Shown: positions 32,837-42,440, counted from the stretch's first letter. The stretch: DNA of 64,000 nt from QZLE01 sp033852075 (GCA_033852075.1 JAWSVC010000018.1:1-64000), one strand, 5' to 3'. Program-made: numbers and translations. Notes: generated from the sequence alone by a model not told the origin.

Positions 32837-33640
32837 TATCGAATAGATCGGTTTTTCCGGGTGATCAATTCTGATGGCGGTTAGCCCTCCACCCCAAAGA
32901 CAACCGGTATCCAAGGAGATAATGTTGTCTATATTTCTAAAGCCCAGTGCCGACCAATGCCCAAATACTATATGAATGTCTTTGTCGAATTTGTTTGGTA
33001 GATCAAACCACGGTATCTGGTCTTTAGGTTTATCGTCCGGATGTCCTTTAAAGTCAAATAGAAGGCGATATTCATGGTCACATAAACGCATGCGGGTGAA
33101 GGCGTTGATGATAAAACGGTAGCGATCATTGCCAGTAAGGGTTTCATCCCAGGTGCTGGGCTCGTTGCCGTACATGTCGCTTAGAAACTGTTTGCATTGT
33201 TCTGCCTGTAACATTTGTTCTACTTCTTGAGCCAGGCTTTTTGCTGTTTCAATATCCCACATTGGGTAGATGCCGGCATGGGTGATCACGGTTTTATTTT
33301 CTTTGTCGTGATGTAGTAACGGGCGAGTGCGTAACCAGTATAAAAGTTCATCGCAATCCGGAGCATCAAATAGACGCTGGATATCGTCATCAAATTTCTT
33401 TTTTGGGTTGGCATCAACTGAGGCGGCAATGATGTGTAGGTCGTGATTGCCTAATACAGAATTTGCGCTGTCTCCAAGCTCTTTTACAAAGCGCAGAGCT
33501 TCAAGTGATTTGGGGCCGCGATTAATAATATCGCCAGCGATCCAGATCATATCATTTGCTGGGTCAAAGTTGATACGGTCAAGCAACCTTAGCAGCTCGT
33601 CGAAACAGCCTTGAATATCACCAATTATGTATTTAGCCAT
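32804..33640 (-). CDS. apaH: Symmetrical bis(5'-nucleosyl)-tetraphosphatase
   Basis: 278 residues. ApaH splits Ap4A into two ADP and also removes Np4 caps from RNA. It is a metallophosphoesterase with the canonical blocks GDIQGC, GDIINRGP, LGNHD, and later ITHAG and FGHW. The last about ten codons (ending AQKEIKK) lie in one copy of a 32-bp direct repeat, so its present 3' end was reshaped by the adjoining repeat insertion without changing the peptide. Confidence 0.96.
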   Translation of the reverse strand: MAKYIIGDIQGCFDELLRLLDRINFDPANDMIWIAGDIINRGPKSLEALRFVKELGDSANSVLGNHDLHIIAASVDANPKKKFDDDIQRLFDAPDCDELLYWLRTRPLLHHDKENKTVITHAGIYPMWDIETAKSLAQEVEQMLQAEQCKQFLSDMYGNEPSTWDETLTGNDRYRFIINAFTRMRLCDHEYRLLFDFKGHPDDKPKDQIPWFDLPNKFDKDIHIVFGHWSALGFRNIDNIISLDTGCLWGGGLTAIRIDHPEKPIYSIPCKAQKEIKK

Positions 33641-33699
33641 GCAAGCAAAATCCGCTTTTAAAGGACGTCTGTTAATAATAGACGAATATTGGGGGTAAA

Positions 33700-35190
33700 T
33701 CAGCCAATATCCGCATTTACCGTTCTGTCACTGGCCCAAAGGCGTAGTGCAGCCATTTTTTCCGCCATTACCACTGAAAGTGGGCGGGTGAGTTTTATTT
33801 CTTTTAACAGGTGCTCTTTATTTAGGGTCTCTTGTTGTTCTTTTGCCAGATAAAGTCCAGAAACTACAGCTTGTTCGATTTCTGCTCCGGTAAAGCCTTC
33901 ACATGACTCAGCAAGTTGTTTGAGATCAAATGCTTTGGGATCAAGGCCGCGCTTTTTAAGATGAATTTCGAAGATGTCTTCGCGTACCTCGGCAACCGGG
34001 AGATCGACAAAGAAAATCTCGTCCATTCTTCCTTTGCGGATTAGCTCTGGTGGCAGGCGATCGATTTCGTTTGCGGTTGCCACGATAAATATGGATTTAT
34101 CTTTTTCTGACATCCAGGTCAGTATTGTGCCTAACATTCTTCTCGATGTGCCGTTGTCGCTGTCACCACCTCCGCTGGAGATCGCCTTTTCAATTTCATC
34201 TATCCATAAAACGCAGGGAGACATTACTTCGGCAGTTTTGATCGCATCGCGTAGATTCTTTTCGGTTTCTCCAATGTATTTGTTGTAAAGACCTCCCATA
34301 TCTAAGCGTAGTAATGGGAGTCCCCACATGCCGGCGATAGCTTTTGCGGCTAAACTTTTACCACCACCCTGAACTCCAACCAGAAGCACCCCTTTAGGTG
34401 GTTCTAAGGTTTTGTCGTCTCCCAGGAATACATCCTTGCGTAGCTTTAACCAGCGTTTTAGATTGCGTAGGCCACCAACCTCGGTGAATTTGGCAGTGTC
34501 GTGCTCAAAGGTTAGTGCTCCGTCGCGGTCTAGTAATTTATATTTGGCTTCCATTACCTCTGGCATGTCGTCTTCGTTAATGGCTCCATCATTTTCTATT
34601 GCTCGACGAATCAAGCGGCGTGCATCCATTGCGGTTAGTCCGCTTAGATTGCGGATCATCTGATCCATCGATTTTTGATCGGTTTTTACTTTTTGGTATT
34701 GGTTTTTTTCGCTCCATTTCATTGCCTCTTCACGAATAATATCTTCAAGCTTCATTGAGCTTGGAAGGGCCAGTTCAAAGTGGGCAGTATACATCTTTAT
34801 TTCTGGCGGAACGTCAAAGTCATGACTGACAAAGATGAGAGTCGAAGGGGTGTTTTCGTAGTTTAGTGCGATCTCTTTGAGTAGGCGTACAGTAATCGGG
34901 TCATCAAGATAGGGGTGGAAATCAGGTAGTACATAGATGCTGGCAACACTATTAGATTTGATGTGTTGTAATAGTTCTTGAGGTTCGGCTAGATTTTTCA
35001 TGGCTGGTGCATCAAATTCAAGACGCGAAAGCCCTTCCGTGACGCTCCATTGGTAAAGAGGCAGGCCTAAGCGAAAGCCAAGGTCAGTGAGCATGTTTAT
35101 TACCCTGCGCTCTTCTTTGGTTTCGGCAATTACTAATGGGATATGGGATTTTATTACCAGTTCCAAATCTTTGTGGTCACTTTGGAGCAT
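33700..35190 (-). CDS. Ycf46-type AAA ATPase
   Basis: 496 residues. The N-terminal about 230 residues form the family-specific region (SHIPLVIAETKEERRVINML at the start). The AAA module follows: Walker A GVQGGGKSLAAKAIAG, Walker B CVLWIDEIEKA, sensor 1 IVATANEID, arginine finger RKGRMDE. This matches the Ycf46 family of cyanobacteria, plastids and some proteobacteria, whose function is poorly known. A short C-terminal segment after the lid is unassigned. It is 59 nt upstream of apaH on the same strand and may be co-transcribed. Confidence 0.85.
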   Translation of the reverse strand: MLQSDHKDLELVIKSHIPLVIAETKEERRVINMLTDLGFRLGLPLYQWSVTEGLSRLEFDAPAMKNLAEPQELLQHIKSNSVASIYVLPDFHPYLDDPITVRLLKEIALNYENTPSTLIFVSHDFDVPPEIKMYTAHFELALPSSMKLEDIIREEAMKWSEKNQYQKVKTDQKSMDQMIRNLSGLTAMDARRLIRRAIENDGAINEDDMPEVMEAKYKLLDRDGALTFEHDTAKFTEVGGLRNLKRWLKLRKDVFLGDDKTLEPPKGVLLVGVQGGGKSLAAKAIAGMWGLPLLRLDMGGLYNKYIGETEKNLRDAIKTAEVMSPCVLWIDEIEKAISSGGGDSDNGTSRRMLGTILTWMSEKDKSIFIVATANEIDRLPPELIRKGRMDEIFFVDLPVAEVREDIFEIHLKKRGLDPKAFDLKQLAESCEGFTGAEIEQAVVSGLYLAKEQQETLNKEHLLKEIKLTRPLSVVMAEKMAALRLWASDRTVNADIG

Positions 35191-35219
35191 GTGAAGTCCT
35201 TTGTCGTTATTTTTTATCC

Positions 35220-35339
35220 GCTTCCTGAGCCCTTCGACTACGCTCAGGATAAACCAAGGTCGAAGGGACGTAAGAAAAAATATTACATTATTTTATTGAT
35301 TATAGAATTTTCCAGCCCTTTCGGCTACGCTCAGGAAGC
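35220..35339. repeat. 120-bp element with 11-bp terminal inverted repeats
   Basis: GCTTCCTGAGC (35220-35230) and GCTCAGGAAGC (35329-35339) are exact inverted repeats. Inside are CCCTTCGACTACGCTCAGG and a GGTCGAAGGG arm that pair with each other. The left half closely matches the reverse complement of 42370-42407. It fills the gap between the hemW stop and the Ycf46 gene start. Confidence 0.65.
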
Positions 35340-36464
35340 TTAAACAAACTTCTTTAATATCTCATCTAAAAGCATTCTTCCTTTTGCCGTTGGACGGATA
35401 ATATCTTTTGCAAAAAGTAAAAGACCAGAATCAACCAGCTGTTCAATCTTTTCTTCAATCATGGAAAGCTTAATTTGGGTTCTGTCTGTGAAAAGCTGTT
35501 TGTTCCAACCATTAGTAAGTCGCATGGCATTGATCATAAACTCAAGAATAATTTCCGATTCAGATAGTGTTTCGCTTTGTCTGCTATTTTTCTGATTAAC
35601 TGTGGATATATATAACTCTGGATTTTTAGGTTTTGCGTAACGAATAACTTTACCGTCGATGCTTTGTTTTCCATGCGCTCCGGCACCTATGCCGATAAAG
35701 TCGCCAAATTGCCAATAATTTAGATTATGCCTGCATTCAAAACTGGGCTTGGCAAAGGCAGATGTTTCGTAGTTATTAAAGCCAAGATTATTTAGGTAAG
35801 GGCGGCTTTGAGCATACATTTCGGTAAGTAGTTCTTCATCTGGCATTTGTGGATTTAATGTTGCCAACTTGGTATCTGGTTCTAAGGTGAGCTGGTAATG
35901 GGAAATATGAGTTGGATTTAGGTTTGCGGCCATATCAATATCATCCAGCATTTGCTGAATGCTTTGTTCGGGTAGGCCAAACATTAGGTCAATGTTGATA
36001 TTGGTTAACTCCAGATCTTGAGCACACTTGATTATATCTATGGCCTTGGTTGAAGTATGTGCACGATTCAGATATTGCAGTTTATGGTCATCGAATGTCT
36101 GAACGCCAAAAGAGATGCGATTAATTCCGCCTTGTTTAATTGCAAGCAGTTTGGTTTGGTCAAGAGTCTCTGGATTTGCTTCGATGGTGATTTCTAAATC
36201 GTTATTTGGATTTATATTTGAATAGATAGTATCTAATAGTTGCTTTATCTGTTCTGTAGATAAAACAGTAGGGGTTCCGCCCCCAATAAAAACAGTATTT
36301 ATCTTTCTATTTTCAAAAAAAGATAATTCTTGTTGAAGGTCATTTTTAAGAGCGGTGATATAGTTTTCTATATTTTCAGATTTGGTTATTGCCGAAGAAT
36401 TAAAGTCACAGTAGATACATTTTTGCAGGCACCAGGGGATGTGGATGTAGAGTGATGTGGACAT
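35340..36464 (-). CDS. hemW: Heme chaperone HemW (radical SAM)
   Basis: 374 residues. The radical-SAM cluster motif CLQKCIYC (C-x3-C-x2-C) near residue 12 is intact, followed by GGGTPTVLS and RISFGVQTFDDHKL, typical of HemW, which delivers heme to respiratory proteins and is often misnamed coproporphyrinogen oxidase. It starts directly after the rdgB stop with no gap, the usual gammaproteobacterial rdgB-hemW order. Confidence 0.95.
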   Translation of the reverse strand: MSTSLYIHIPWCLQKCIYCDFNSSAITKSENIENYITALKNDLQQELSFFENRKINTVFIGGGTPTVLSTEQIKQLLDTIYSNINPNNDLEITIEANPETLDQTKLLAIKQGGINRISFGVQTFDDHKLQYLNRAHTSTKAIDIIKCAQDLELTNINIDLMFGLPEQSIQQMLDDIDMAANLNPTHISHYQLTLEPDTKLATLNPQMPDEELLTEMYAQSRPYLNNLGFNNYETSAFAKPSFECRHNLNYWQFGDFIGIGAGAHGKQSIDGKVIRYAKPKNPELYISTVNQKNSRQSETLSESEIILEFMINAMRLTNGWNKQLFTDRTQIKLSMIEEKIEQLVDSGLLLFAKDIIRPTAKGRMLLDEILKKFV

Positions 36465-37109
36465 TTAATATAGTCCTTGCATCACCTCGTCGCCATCCTG
36501 TATGCGTCCCGGATCAAGTGCTTCAATCAGTTTGCGGCATGCCTGGGCGCGATGACTGATTAGGTTTTTAAGTTCCGGACTTAGTTCGGCTGATGCCAAT
36601 TGGCGGCTTGGTACTAAAAATAGAGGGTCGTAGCCAAAACCGTTTGTGCCACGCTCTTCAAACATGATCTGTCCTTCCCATGTACCTTGGCAAATGATGG
36701 GAGTTGGATCTTCATGGTGACGCATCAGTACCATTACACATTGGTAGCGGGCTGTGCGTTGTTCTTCTGGTATGTCTTTCAGGTCTTTAAGTAGCTTTAT
36801 ATTGTTGTCTTCATCTGTAGCATCATCACCAGCATAACGGGCAGAGTAGATTCCGGGGGCCCCGTTCAGCGCATCTACCTCGATGCCAGAGTCATCGGCA
36901 ATCGCTGGCTTGCCCGTGTGATAACAGGCGTTCCGAGCTTTTTTTATGGCATTTTCAACAAAGGTAAGTCCGTCTTCTTCAATATCAGGAACATTAAATT
37001 CTGATTGAGAGATTACGTTGATGTTTAATGGTTCCAGAAGGCGAAGCAGTTCTTTTGCTTTGCCTTTGTTGTTGCTTGCTAAAACCAGTTCGGAAAACAT
37101 TTGTGCCAC
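36465..37109 (-). CDS. rdgB: dITP/XTP pyrophosphatase
   Basis: 214 residues. It removes non-canonical purine NTPs (dITP, XTP). The N-terminal SELVLASNNKGKAKEL, the catalytic AIADDSGIEVDALNGAPGIYSARYAG region split around Asp-Asp-Ser-Gly, GTNGFGYDPLF and the closing SHRAQA motif are all present. The first Met is followed by QMFSE; Met4 is an alternative start. Upstream of and abutting hemW. Confidence 0.96.
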   Translation of the reverse strand: MAQMFSELVLASNNKGKAKELLRLLEPLNINVISQSEFNVPDIEEDGLTFVENAIKKARNACYHTGKPAIADDSGIEVDALNGAPGIYSARYAGDDATDEDNNIKLLKDLKDIPEEQRTARYQCVMVLMRHHEDPTPIICQGTWEGQIMFEERGTNGFGYDPLFLVPSRQLASAELSPELKNLISHRAQACRKLIEALDPGRIQDGDEVMQGLY

Positions 37110-37120
37110 CTATATTATGT

Positions 37121-37176
37121 CGTCATACCGGCGAGGGCCGGTATTTCTCGTTCCCAACGTCCTCGTTGGGAACGAG
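37121..37176. repeat. Two adjacent palindromic repeats between rdgB and rph
   Basis: 37121-37144 is a GTCATACCGGC...GGCCGGTAT element. 37147-37176 is a perfect 13-bp stem CTCGTTCCCAACG / CGTTGGGAACGAG with a TCCT loop. Two different repeat families inserted side by side in the 113-bp gap. Confidence 0.75.
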
Positions 37177-37222
37177 GCAAACCTTTGCTTAATTAATTAC
37201 GATGTTGCCTGTAATTGGAAAC

Positions 37223-37936
37223 TTACTTCAACGCCTCGGTTTGCATAGCAGTTAGCTCTGCTATCCCTTTTTGCGCCAAGGCAATCATTGCATTCATCTC
37301 ATCGGCTCTAAATGCGTGACCCTCTGCAGTACCTTGAACTTCAATAAAACCGCCAGCTTCGTTCATAACAATATTCATATCAGTTTCGGCATTTGAATCT
37401 TCTGCATAATCAAGATCAAGAACGGGTTCGCCATTGTAGATGCCAACAGAAATTGCTGCTACTTGACCAAAAATAGGGTTTTGTTTAAGAGTTCCCTTTT
37501 TGATTAGTGAACCAATTGCGTCACAAAGTGCTACATAAGCGCCGGTAATAGAAGCGGTTCTGGTGCCGCCATCTGCCTGAATTACATCGCAGTCAAGAGT
37601 AATAGTGAATTCGCCAAGTTTCTCCAGATCAATTGCAGCACGTAGCGAGCGGCCAATTAGGCGTTGAATTTCTTGAGTTCTGCCAGACTGTTTGCCCGAA
37701 GAAGCCTCACGACGGTTTCTGGTATTGGTTGCTCTAGGCAGCATGCCATATTCAGCAGTAACCCAACCTTGACCTGAGCCGCGTAGAAAACCTGGTACAC
37801 GTTCTTCAATGGATGCGTTACAAAGTACTTTTGTATCACCGAAGGTTATAAGTACTGAACCTTCTGCATGCTTTGTAAAATTTCTGGTAATAGTTACTTC
37901 GCGTAGTTGGTTATTTGCTCTTCCGCTTGGTCGCAC
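37223..37936 (-). CDS. rph: Ribonuclease PH
   Basis: 237 residues, phosphorolytic 3'-5' exoribonuclease that trims tRNA 3' ends. Starts MRPSGRANNQLREVTITRNF. WVTAEYGMLPRATNTRNRRE is the family signature, and LDCDVIQADGGTRTASI carries the catalytic aspartates. Complete, unlike the frameshifted E. coli K-12 copy. Upstream of rdgB-hemW on the minus strand, divergent from yicC as in many relatives. Confidence 0.97.
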   Translation of the reverse strand: MRPSGRANNQLREVTITRNFTKHAEGSVLITFGDTKVLCNASIEERVPGFLRGSGQGWVTAEYGMLPRATNTRNRREASSGKQSGRTQEIQRLIGRSLRAAIDLEKLGEFTITLDCDVIQADGGTRTASITGAYVALCDAIGSLIKKGTLKQNPIFGQVAAISVGIYNGEPVLDLDYAEDSNAETDMNIVMNEAGGFIEVQGTAEGHAFRADEMNAMIALAQKGIAELTAMQTEALK

Positions 37937-38102
37937 CTTGGATCTCCTGCTGATTTGTATAAATAATAATGGCGCAAGGATAGCATATTTTTGGAATTTT
38001 GGTTTTTTAAAATAAATACCCTTTAAACCTTGAGTCGGTTTGCTTGCAGTAACACCTTATTCTTGCCACAATTACACAAAATTTCATAACTAAGGAGCAC
38101 TT

Positions 38103-38972
38103 ATGACACGTAGCATGACCGCCTTTGACAGGTCTGAATTGCAGGATGAAAATGGACGATTCGTATTGGAATTAAGGTCGGTTAATAGTCGCTATCTGGA
38201 TCTGAATCTGCGTTTACCAGAGGATCTTCGAAGTGCCGAGACTAAAATTCGGGAAACAATTGCCAAATTCCTAAGTCGAGGAAAGGTTGATTGCACATTA
38301 AAATTTGAATCTAGCGTTTCCGCATCCTCGATAAATATTGATGAAGATCTAGCTTCCGCAGTTATTGAAGGGTGTAAAAAGATTAATGCGTTATCTGGCG
38401 CTAATCGCGATGTAGATCCTCTACAGATTTTAAAATGGCCGGGTGTGTTACAGGCAGAAGAAAAAGACCTGGAAAAACTGGTTGCTGCGGTTATTGGATT
38501 ATTAGAGCAAAGCCTGAAAAACTTGGTTGCTGCGCGTGAGCGTGAAGGCGAGAGCTTGGAAAAGATAATTCGCACTCGTATGGAAGGAATTGCCGAGATC
38601 ATTGCTGGTGTAAAAGTAAGGGTTCCTGAGGTAATCAAAGCGGTTCGTGAAAAGGTGGTTGGTCGCATCAATGATCTTAAAATTGATCTTGAAGATAACA
38701 ATCCAAGACTAGAGCAAGAATTGGTTTTACAGGCGCAAAAACTTGATGTGGATGAAGAAATTGATCGCATCGAAACGCATTTGAAAGAAATAGATTTAGT
38801 ACTAAAAAAATCAGAACCAATTGGTCGTAAGCTTGACTTCTTGATGCAAGAACTAAATCGCGAGGCCAATACCTTGGGGTCAAAATCTGCAGATTCAGAA
38901 ACCACCAAGGCCTCTGTTGATATGAAAGTTTTAATAGAGCAGATGCGTGAGCAGATTCAGAATATCGAATAA
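38103..38972 (+). CDS. yicC: YicC-family endoribonuclease
   Basis: 289 residues. Starts MTRSMTAFDRSELQDENGRF, continues ELRSVNSRYLDLNLRLPEDLR and ends with the helical ADSETTKASVDMKVLIEQMR block typical of YicC, a family shown in E. coli to promote degradation of the small RNA RyhB and to be an endoribonuclease. It precedes gmk by 18 nt, so it probably heads a yicC-gmk-rpoZ transcript. Divergent from rph. Confidence 0.95.
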   Translation: MTRSMTAFDRSELQDENGRFVLELRSVNSRYLDLNLRLPEDLRSAETKIRETIAKFLSRGKVDCTLKFESSVSASSINIDEDLASAVIEGCKKINALSGANRDVDPLQILKWPGVLQAEEKDLEKLVAAVIGLLEQSLKNLVAAREREGESLEKIIRTRMEGIAEIIAGVKVRVPEVIKAVREKVVGRINDLKIDLEDNNPRLEQELVLQAQKLDVDEEIDRIETHLKEIDLVLKKSEPIGRKLDFLMQELNREANTLGSKSADSETTKASVDMKVLIEQMREQIQNIE

Positions 38973-38990
38973 TAACGAATAGGAATTGAG

Positions 38991-39614
38991 ATGAGCGCAA
39001 AGAGTAAAGGTGCCTTATATATAGTTTCAGCTCCGTCAGGTGCTGGTAAGACTAGTTTGCTTAAGGAACTACTTAAGAGTGATCTTGATGTGGAATTATC
39101 GGTATCGCATACCACCAGAGCTCGGAGGGAAGGAGAAACTCACGGACAGGAATACTTTTTTGTTTCTGTGGATGAGTTTCAGCAGATGGTGCGGCAGGAT
39201 GATTTTCTTGAGCATGCGCAGGTATTTGATAATTTCTACGGTACTTCTAAGTCTGCAGTTATGCAAAGGATTTCAGAAGGTGTTGATGTGATTCTTGAGA
39301 TTGATTGGCAGGGCGCGCGCCAGATTCGTCAGGCAATACCGGAAGCGATTACTGTATTTATTTTGCCGCCAACCATTGAAGAACTGGCAAATAGGCTTAA
39401 AAATCGTGGTCAGGATAGTGAAGAGGTTATTCAACGTCGCATGAATGATGCACTTAGTGAGATTTCTCACTATGATGAGTACGATTATGTGATTATTAAT
39501 GATGATTTTAATACGGCCGTTGAAGAACTAAAGATAATTATGCTTTCGCAGAGATTACGTTTAGAGAGACAATTAGAAAAATTAGAGGCCTTGTCGGCTG
39601 GGGTTAATAAGTAA
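38991..39614 (+). CDS. gmk: Guanylate kinase
   Basis: 207 residues. GMP to GDP phosphorylation. P-loop SAPSGAGKTSLL at residue 15 and the GMP-binding HTTRARREGETHGQEYFF follow the family pattern. EIDWQGARQIRQ is the second signature. It lies between yicC and rpoZ, the standard gammaproteobacterial order with spoT downstream. Confidence 0.97.
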   Translation: MSAKSKGALYIVSAPSGAGKTSLLKELLKSDLDVELSVSHTTRARREGETHGQEYFFVSVDEFQQMVRQDDFLEHAQVFDNFYGTSKSAVMQRISEGVDVILEIDWQGARQIRQAIPEAITVFILPPTIEELANRLKNRGQDSEEVIQRRMNDALSEISHYDEYDYVIINDDFNTAVEELKIIMLSQRLRLERQLEKLEALSAGVNK

Positions 39615-39702
39615 GTTTATTTTAATAACTAATTGAACTTTGGCGTAGAACGAGTAAAATCCGTAGTTTACGCATTTTGAAAAGAAATAATTTGGAGTAA
39701 GT

Positions 39703-39924
39703 ATGGCTCGTGTAACTGTAGAAGATTGCTTAGGTAATGTAGATAACCGTTTTCAACTAGTATTGGTAGCGAGCAAAAGAGCGCGTCAAATCGCCATGGG
39801 CGCAGATCCGATGGTAGAGTGGGATCGTGATAAGCCTACTGTAGTGGCTCTACGTGAAATTGCAGAAGAATTTGTTGGTCCAAGCATTTTAGATGAACCA
39901 GATCACACTGGCGCAGGTATATAA
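39703..39924 (+). CDS. rpoZ: RNA polymerase omega subunit
   Basis: 73 residues. MARVTVEDCLGNVDNRFQLVLVASKRARQIA is the conserved core (shown here as a motif, residues 1-31 overall pattern MARVTVED...NRFQLVLVAS). It aids beta-prime folding and forms part of a ppGpp-binding site on polymerase. GGAG precedes the ATG. A terminator pair follows before spoT, so the two genes may not be strictly co-transcribed. Confidence 0.96.
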   Translation: MARVTVEDCLGNVDNRFQLVLVASKRARQIAMGADPMVEWDRDKPTVVALREIAEEFVGPSILDEPDHTGAGI

Positions 39925-39990
39925 AAGTTATAATTTATTTGTGGCTAGCTTGACGCCTTTAACAAACAAAAAATAGTTTTATGAACTATC

Positions 39991-40016
39991 CTTAGAGATA
40001 AGCGCTTTTATCTAAG
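39991..40016 (+). terminator. Hairpin downstream of rpoZ
   Basis: CTTAGAGATAA / TTATCTAAG arms with a GCGC-centred loop and one bulge. No T-run. It may be a 3'-end stabiliser upstream of the better terminator at 40040. Confidence 0.4.
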
Positions 40017-40039
40017 AGCTAAGGAAAAATCAGAAGGAT

Positions 40040-40076
40040 ACCAGTGCAGGCTTGTTCTGTACTGGTTTTCTTTTTT
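40040..40076 (+). terminator. Rho-independent terminator between rpoZ and spoT
   Basis: A 10-bp stem ACCAGTGCAG / CTGTACTGGT (one G-U), a 7-nt loop, and a T-rich tail TTTCTTTTTT. Located about 50 nt before the spoT ATG. Confidence 0.8.
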
Positions 40077-40127
40077 ATGAATTAATTCTGACTTTATTTG
40101 GTTGTAATAATATATCATTGAAAATAT

Positions 40128-42326
40128 ATGAGTAAGGTAGTTGATATCAAAACAGGGCAGGAAGAGGTGATGCTTACACCTGAGCCTTTGTTCAAGAAGC
40201 TAATAACCCTCACGTCAGAATATCTTCCGATTGAGGCTGAAGAGCTATTGCAAGAAGCCTTTAAATTTTCCAGAGAACATCATGCCGGGCAATACCGTAA
40301 GTCTGGGGAAGAATATATTACTCACCCCCTTTCTGTAGCGATAATTCTTGCTGAAATGCATATGGATCCTGAGAGTATTGCAGCATCGATATTACATGAT
40401 CTGGTTGAAGATACCGAGGTAACAAAACTGCAATTGGCAGACAAGTTTGGTAATAGCATTTCCGAGCTTGTTGATGGGGTAACTAAGTTAACTCAGATCC
40501 ATTTTGAAGATAAGGCTATAGCGCAGGCAGAAAACTTTCGGAAGATGGTTCTGGCAATGGCAGATGATATTCGTGTAATTCAGATCAAACTTGCTGATCG
40601 GTTACATAATATGCGTACCTTGGGTGCAATGCCTCGCGAAAAAAAGGTGCGAATTTCTAAAGAGACTCTGGATATTTATGCTCCTGTAGCAAGCAGGTTG
40701 GGGATGAATACTATTAGGATCGAGCTGGAAGATTTGTGCTTCGAGACTATTCATCCAATGCGTGCTCGCGTGTTGCGTGATCGGGTAAAGAAGGTTAGAG
40801 GAAATCGCAAAGAGGTGGTTTCCAAGATAAAAGAATCTATTCAATTGCGGTTGGAGCAGGAAGGTATTAACGGCCATGTTTATGGCAGAGAAAAACATCT
40901 TTATAGCTTGTATAAAAAGATGTCGAACAAGGCGATTTCATTTGTCGATGTATTGGATGTATTTGCATTTAGAGTAGTAGTAGATAATGTTGATACTTGT
41001 TATAGAAGCTTAGGTTCGGTCCATAACTTATATAAACCTGTTCCTGGGAAATTTAAGGATTATATCGCTATTCCCAAGGCCAATGGTTATCAATCTCTAC
41101 ATACGGTTTTATTTGGTCCGCGCGGGGTGCCGATTGAAATTCAGATTCGTTCAGAGGATATGCAAAAGGTAGCGGATTCTGGAATTGCAGCCCATTGGTT
41201 GTATAAGAGCAATGGTGAGAGATCTGGAAGTCAGGCGCATGACCGTGCTCGCGAATGGGTGCGTGGTTTATTGGAGATGCAGCAAAGCTCCGGGAATTCT
41301 TTAGAATTTATTGAGAGCGTTAAAATGGATCTGTTTCCTGATGAAGTGTATGTATTTACACCTCGGGGAGATATTATTGAATTGCCGAGAGGAGCCACTC
41401 CTGTTGATTTTGCCTATGCAGTGCATTCCGATATAGGGGATACCTGTCTCGCGGCGAAGGTTGATAAGCGGCTGGTGCCATTACGTACTACTTTATTGAC
41501 AGGGCAAACCGTAGAGATTATCTCCGCACCTGGAACTAAACCAAATGCTATTTGGCTTGATTTTGTAATTACGGCAAAGGCACGTTCGGCAATTCGTCAT
41601 TATCTAAAAAAGCTTAAGCAAGATGACGCGGTTAGTCTTGGAAGACGTTTGATAGATAAGGCTCTAGCTGCATACGATACCTCTGTTGATGAGATTCCCA
41701 AGGAACAGTTCGTAGAATATCTGGAGTCGGCAGAGATAAGTGATATGGATGAGCTGTTTGAGAGCGTAGGACTTGGAAAAAGTATTCCAATGTTAGTAGC
41801 CAAGCGACTAATAAATCCATCCGATGAAATTGATACTGAATTTAAACATGAAGACAGACGATCTCAGAGTCGAGGACGCCCGCTATTAATCAAAGGAACC
41901 GAAGGGATGGTGGTTACGTTTGGGCGTTGTTGTTATCCGATTCCTGGTGACCAGATTGTTGGTTATGCCAGTAGTGGACGCGGGGTTGTTGTGCACAGGC
42001 GTAACTGTAATAACCTTAAAGAGATTGACAAAAAACCGCAAAACTGGGTGGATGTGCAATGGGCAGATGAAATCAATAAAGAGTTTCCGGTAAATGTGCG
42101 CCTGGATGTAACTAATCAGCGCGGGGTGTTAGGTAGCTTGGCAGTTACTATTTCTGATACCGGAGCTAATATTGAAAATGTGCATGTAGAGGAAAAAGAG
42201 CGGGAAGGAATGATTGCGACTCTGCATTTTACCATCGCAGTAAAAGATAGAATTCATCTGGCGCGGGTTATGCGCAGATTGCATGCGGTGCCTACCGTAT
42301 TAAGGGTGCATCGCTCTGGGGCGTAA
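40128..42326 (+). CDS. spoT: Bifunctional (p)ppGpp synthetase/hydrolase
   Basis: 732 residues with full RelA/SpoT architecture. The HD hydrolase domain (HHAGQYRKSGEEYITHP, ASILHDLVEDTEVT) keeps the HD pair, so hydrolysis is expected. The synthetase domain has GREKHLYSLYKKM, KFKDYIAIPKANGYQSLHT and EIQIR. TGS (VFTPRGDIIELPRGATPVDFA), a zinc-finger-like FGRCCYPIPGD and a C-terminal ACT domain (VRLDVTNQRGVLGSLAVTIS) follow. It is the only RSH gene here. Position after rpoZ identifies it as SpoT rather than RelA. Confidence 0.97.
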   Translation: MSKVVDIKTGQEEVMLTPEPLFKKLITLTSEYLPIEAEELLQEAFKFSREHHAGQYRKSGEEYITHPLSVAIILAEMHMDPESIAASILHDLVEDTEVTKLQLADKFGNSISELVDGVTKLTQIHFEDKAIAQAENFRKMVLAMADDIRVIQIKLADRLHNMRTLGAMPREKKVRISKETLDIYAPVASRLGMNTIRIELEDLCFETIHPMRARVLRDRVKKVRGNRKEVVSKIKESIQLRLEQEGINGHVYGREKHLYSLYKKMSNKAISFVDVLDVFAFRVVVDNVDTCYRSLGSVHNLYKPVPGKFKDYIAIPKANGYQSLHTVLFGPRGVPIEIQIRSEDMQKVADSGIAAHWLYKSNGERSGSQAHDRAREWVRGLLEMQQSSGNSLEFIESVKMDLFPDEVYVFTPRGDIIELPRGATPVDFAYAVHSDIGDTCLAAKVDKRLVPLRTTLLTGQTVEIISAPGTKPNAIWLDFVITAKARSAIRHYLKKLKQDDAVSLGRRLIDKALAAYDTSVDEIPKEQFVEYLESAEISDMDELFESVGLGKSIPMLVAKRLINPSDEIDTEFKHEDRRSQSRGRPLLIKGTEGMVVTFGRCCYPIPGDQIVGYASSGRGVVVHRRNCNNLKEIDKKPQNWVDVQWADEINKEFPVNVRLDVTNQRGVLGSLAVTISDTGANIENVHVEEKEREGMIATLHFTIAVKDRIHLARVMRRLHAVPTVLRVHRSGA

Positions 42327-42369
42327 TGCGATTTTAATGTTGTAGAGTTAAAATTAAGAAACAAAGTGG

Positions 42370-42407
42370 CTTTGACCTTGGTTTATCCTGAGCGTAGTCG
42401 AAGGGCT
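42370..42407. repeat. Dispersed repeat between spoT and galE
   Basis: TTTGACCTTGGTTTATCCTG followed by AGCGTAGTCGAAGGGCT is nearly the reverse complement of the left half of the 35220-35339 element. Confidence 0.65.
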
Positions 42408-42440
42408 CAACCGATTTGAATTATTTGATTAAGGATAAAA

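Noticed and set aside
38192..38908. Long minus-strand open frame opposite yicC
   Set aside because: It is the antisense shadow of a well-supported yicC gene; its translation is serine/arginine/isoleucine-rich without any recognisable domain.
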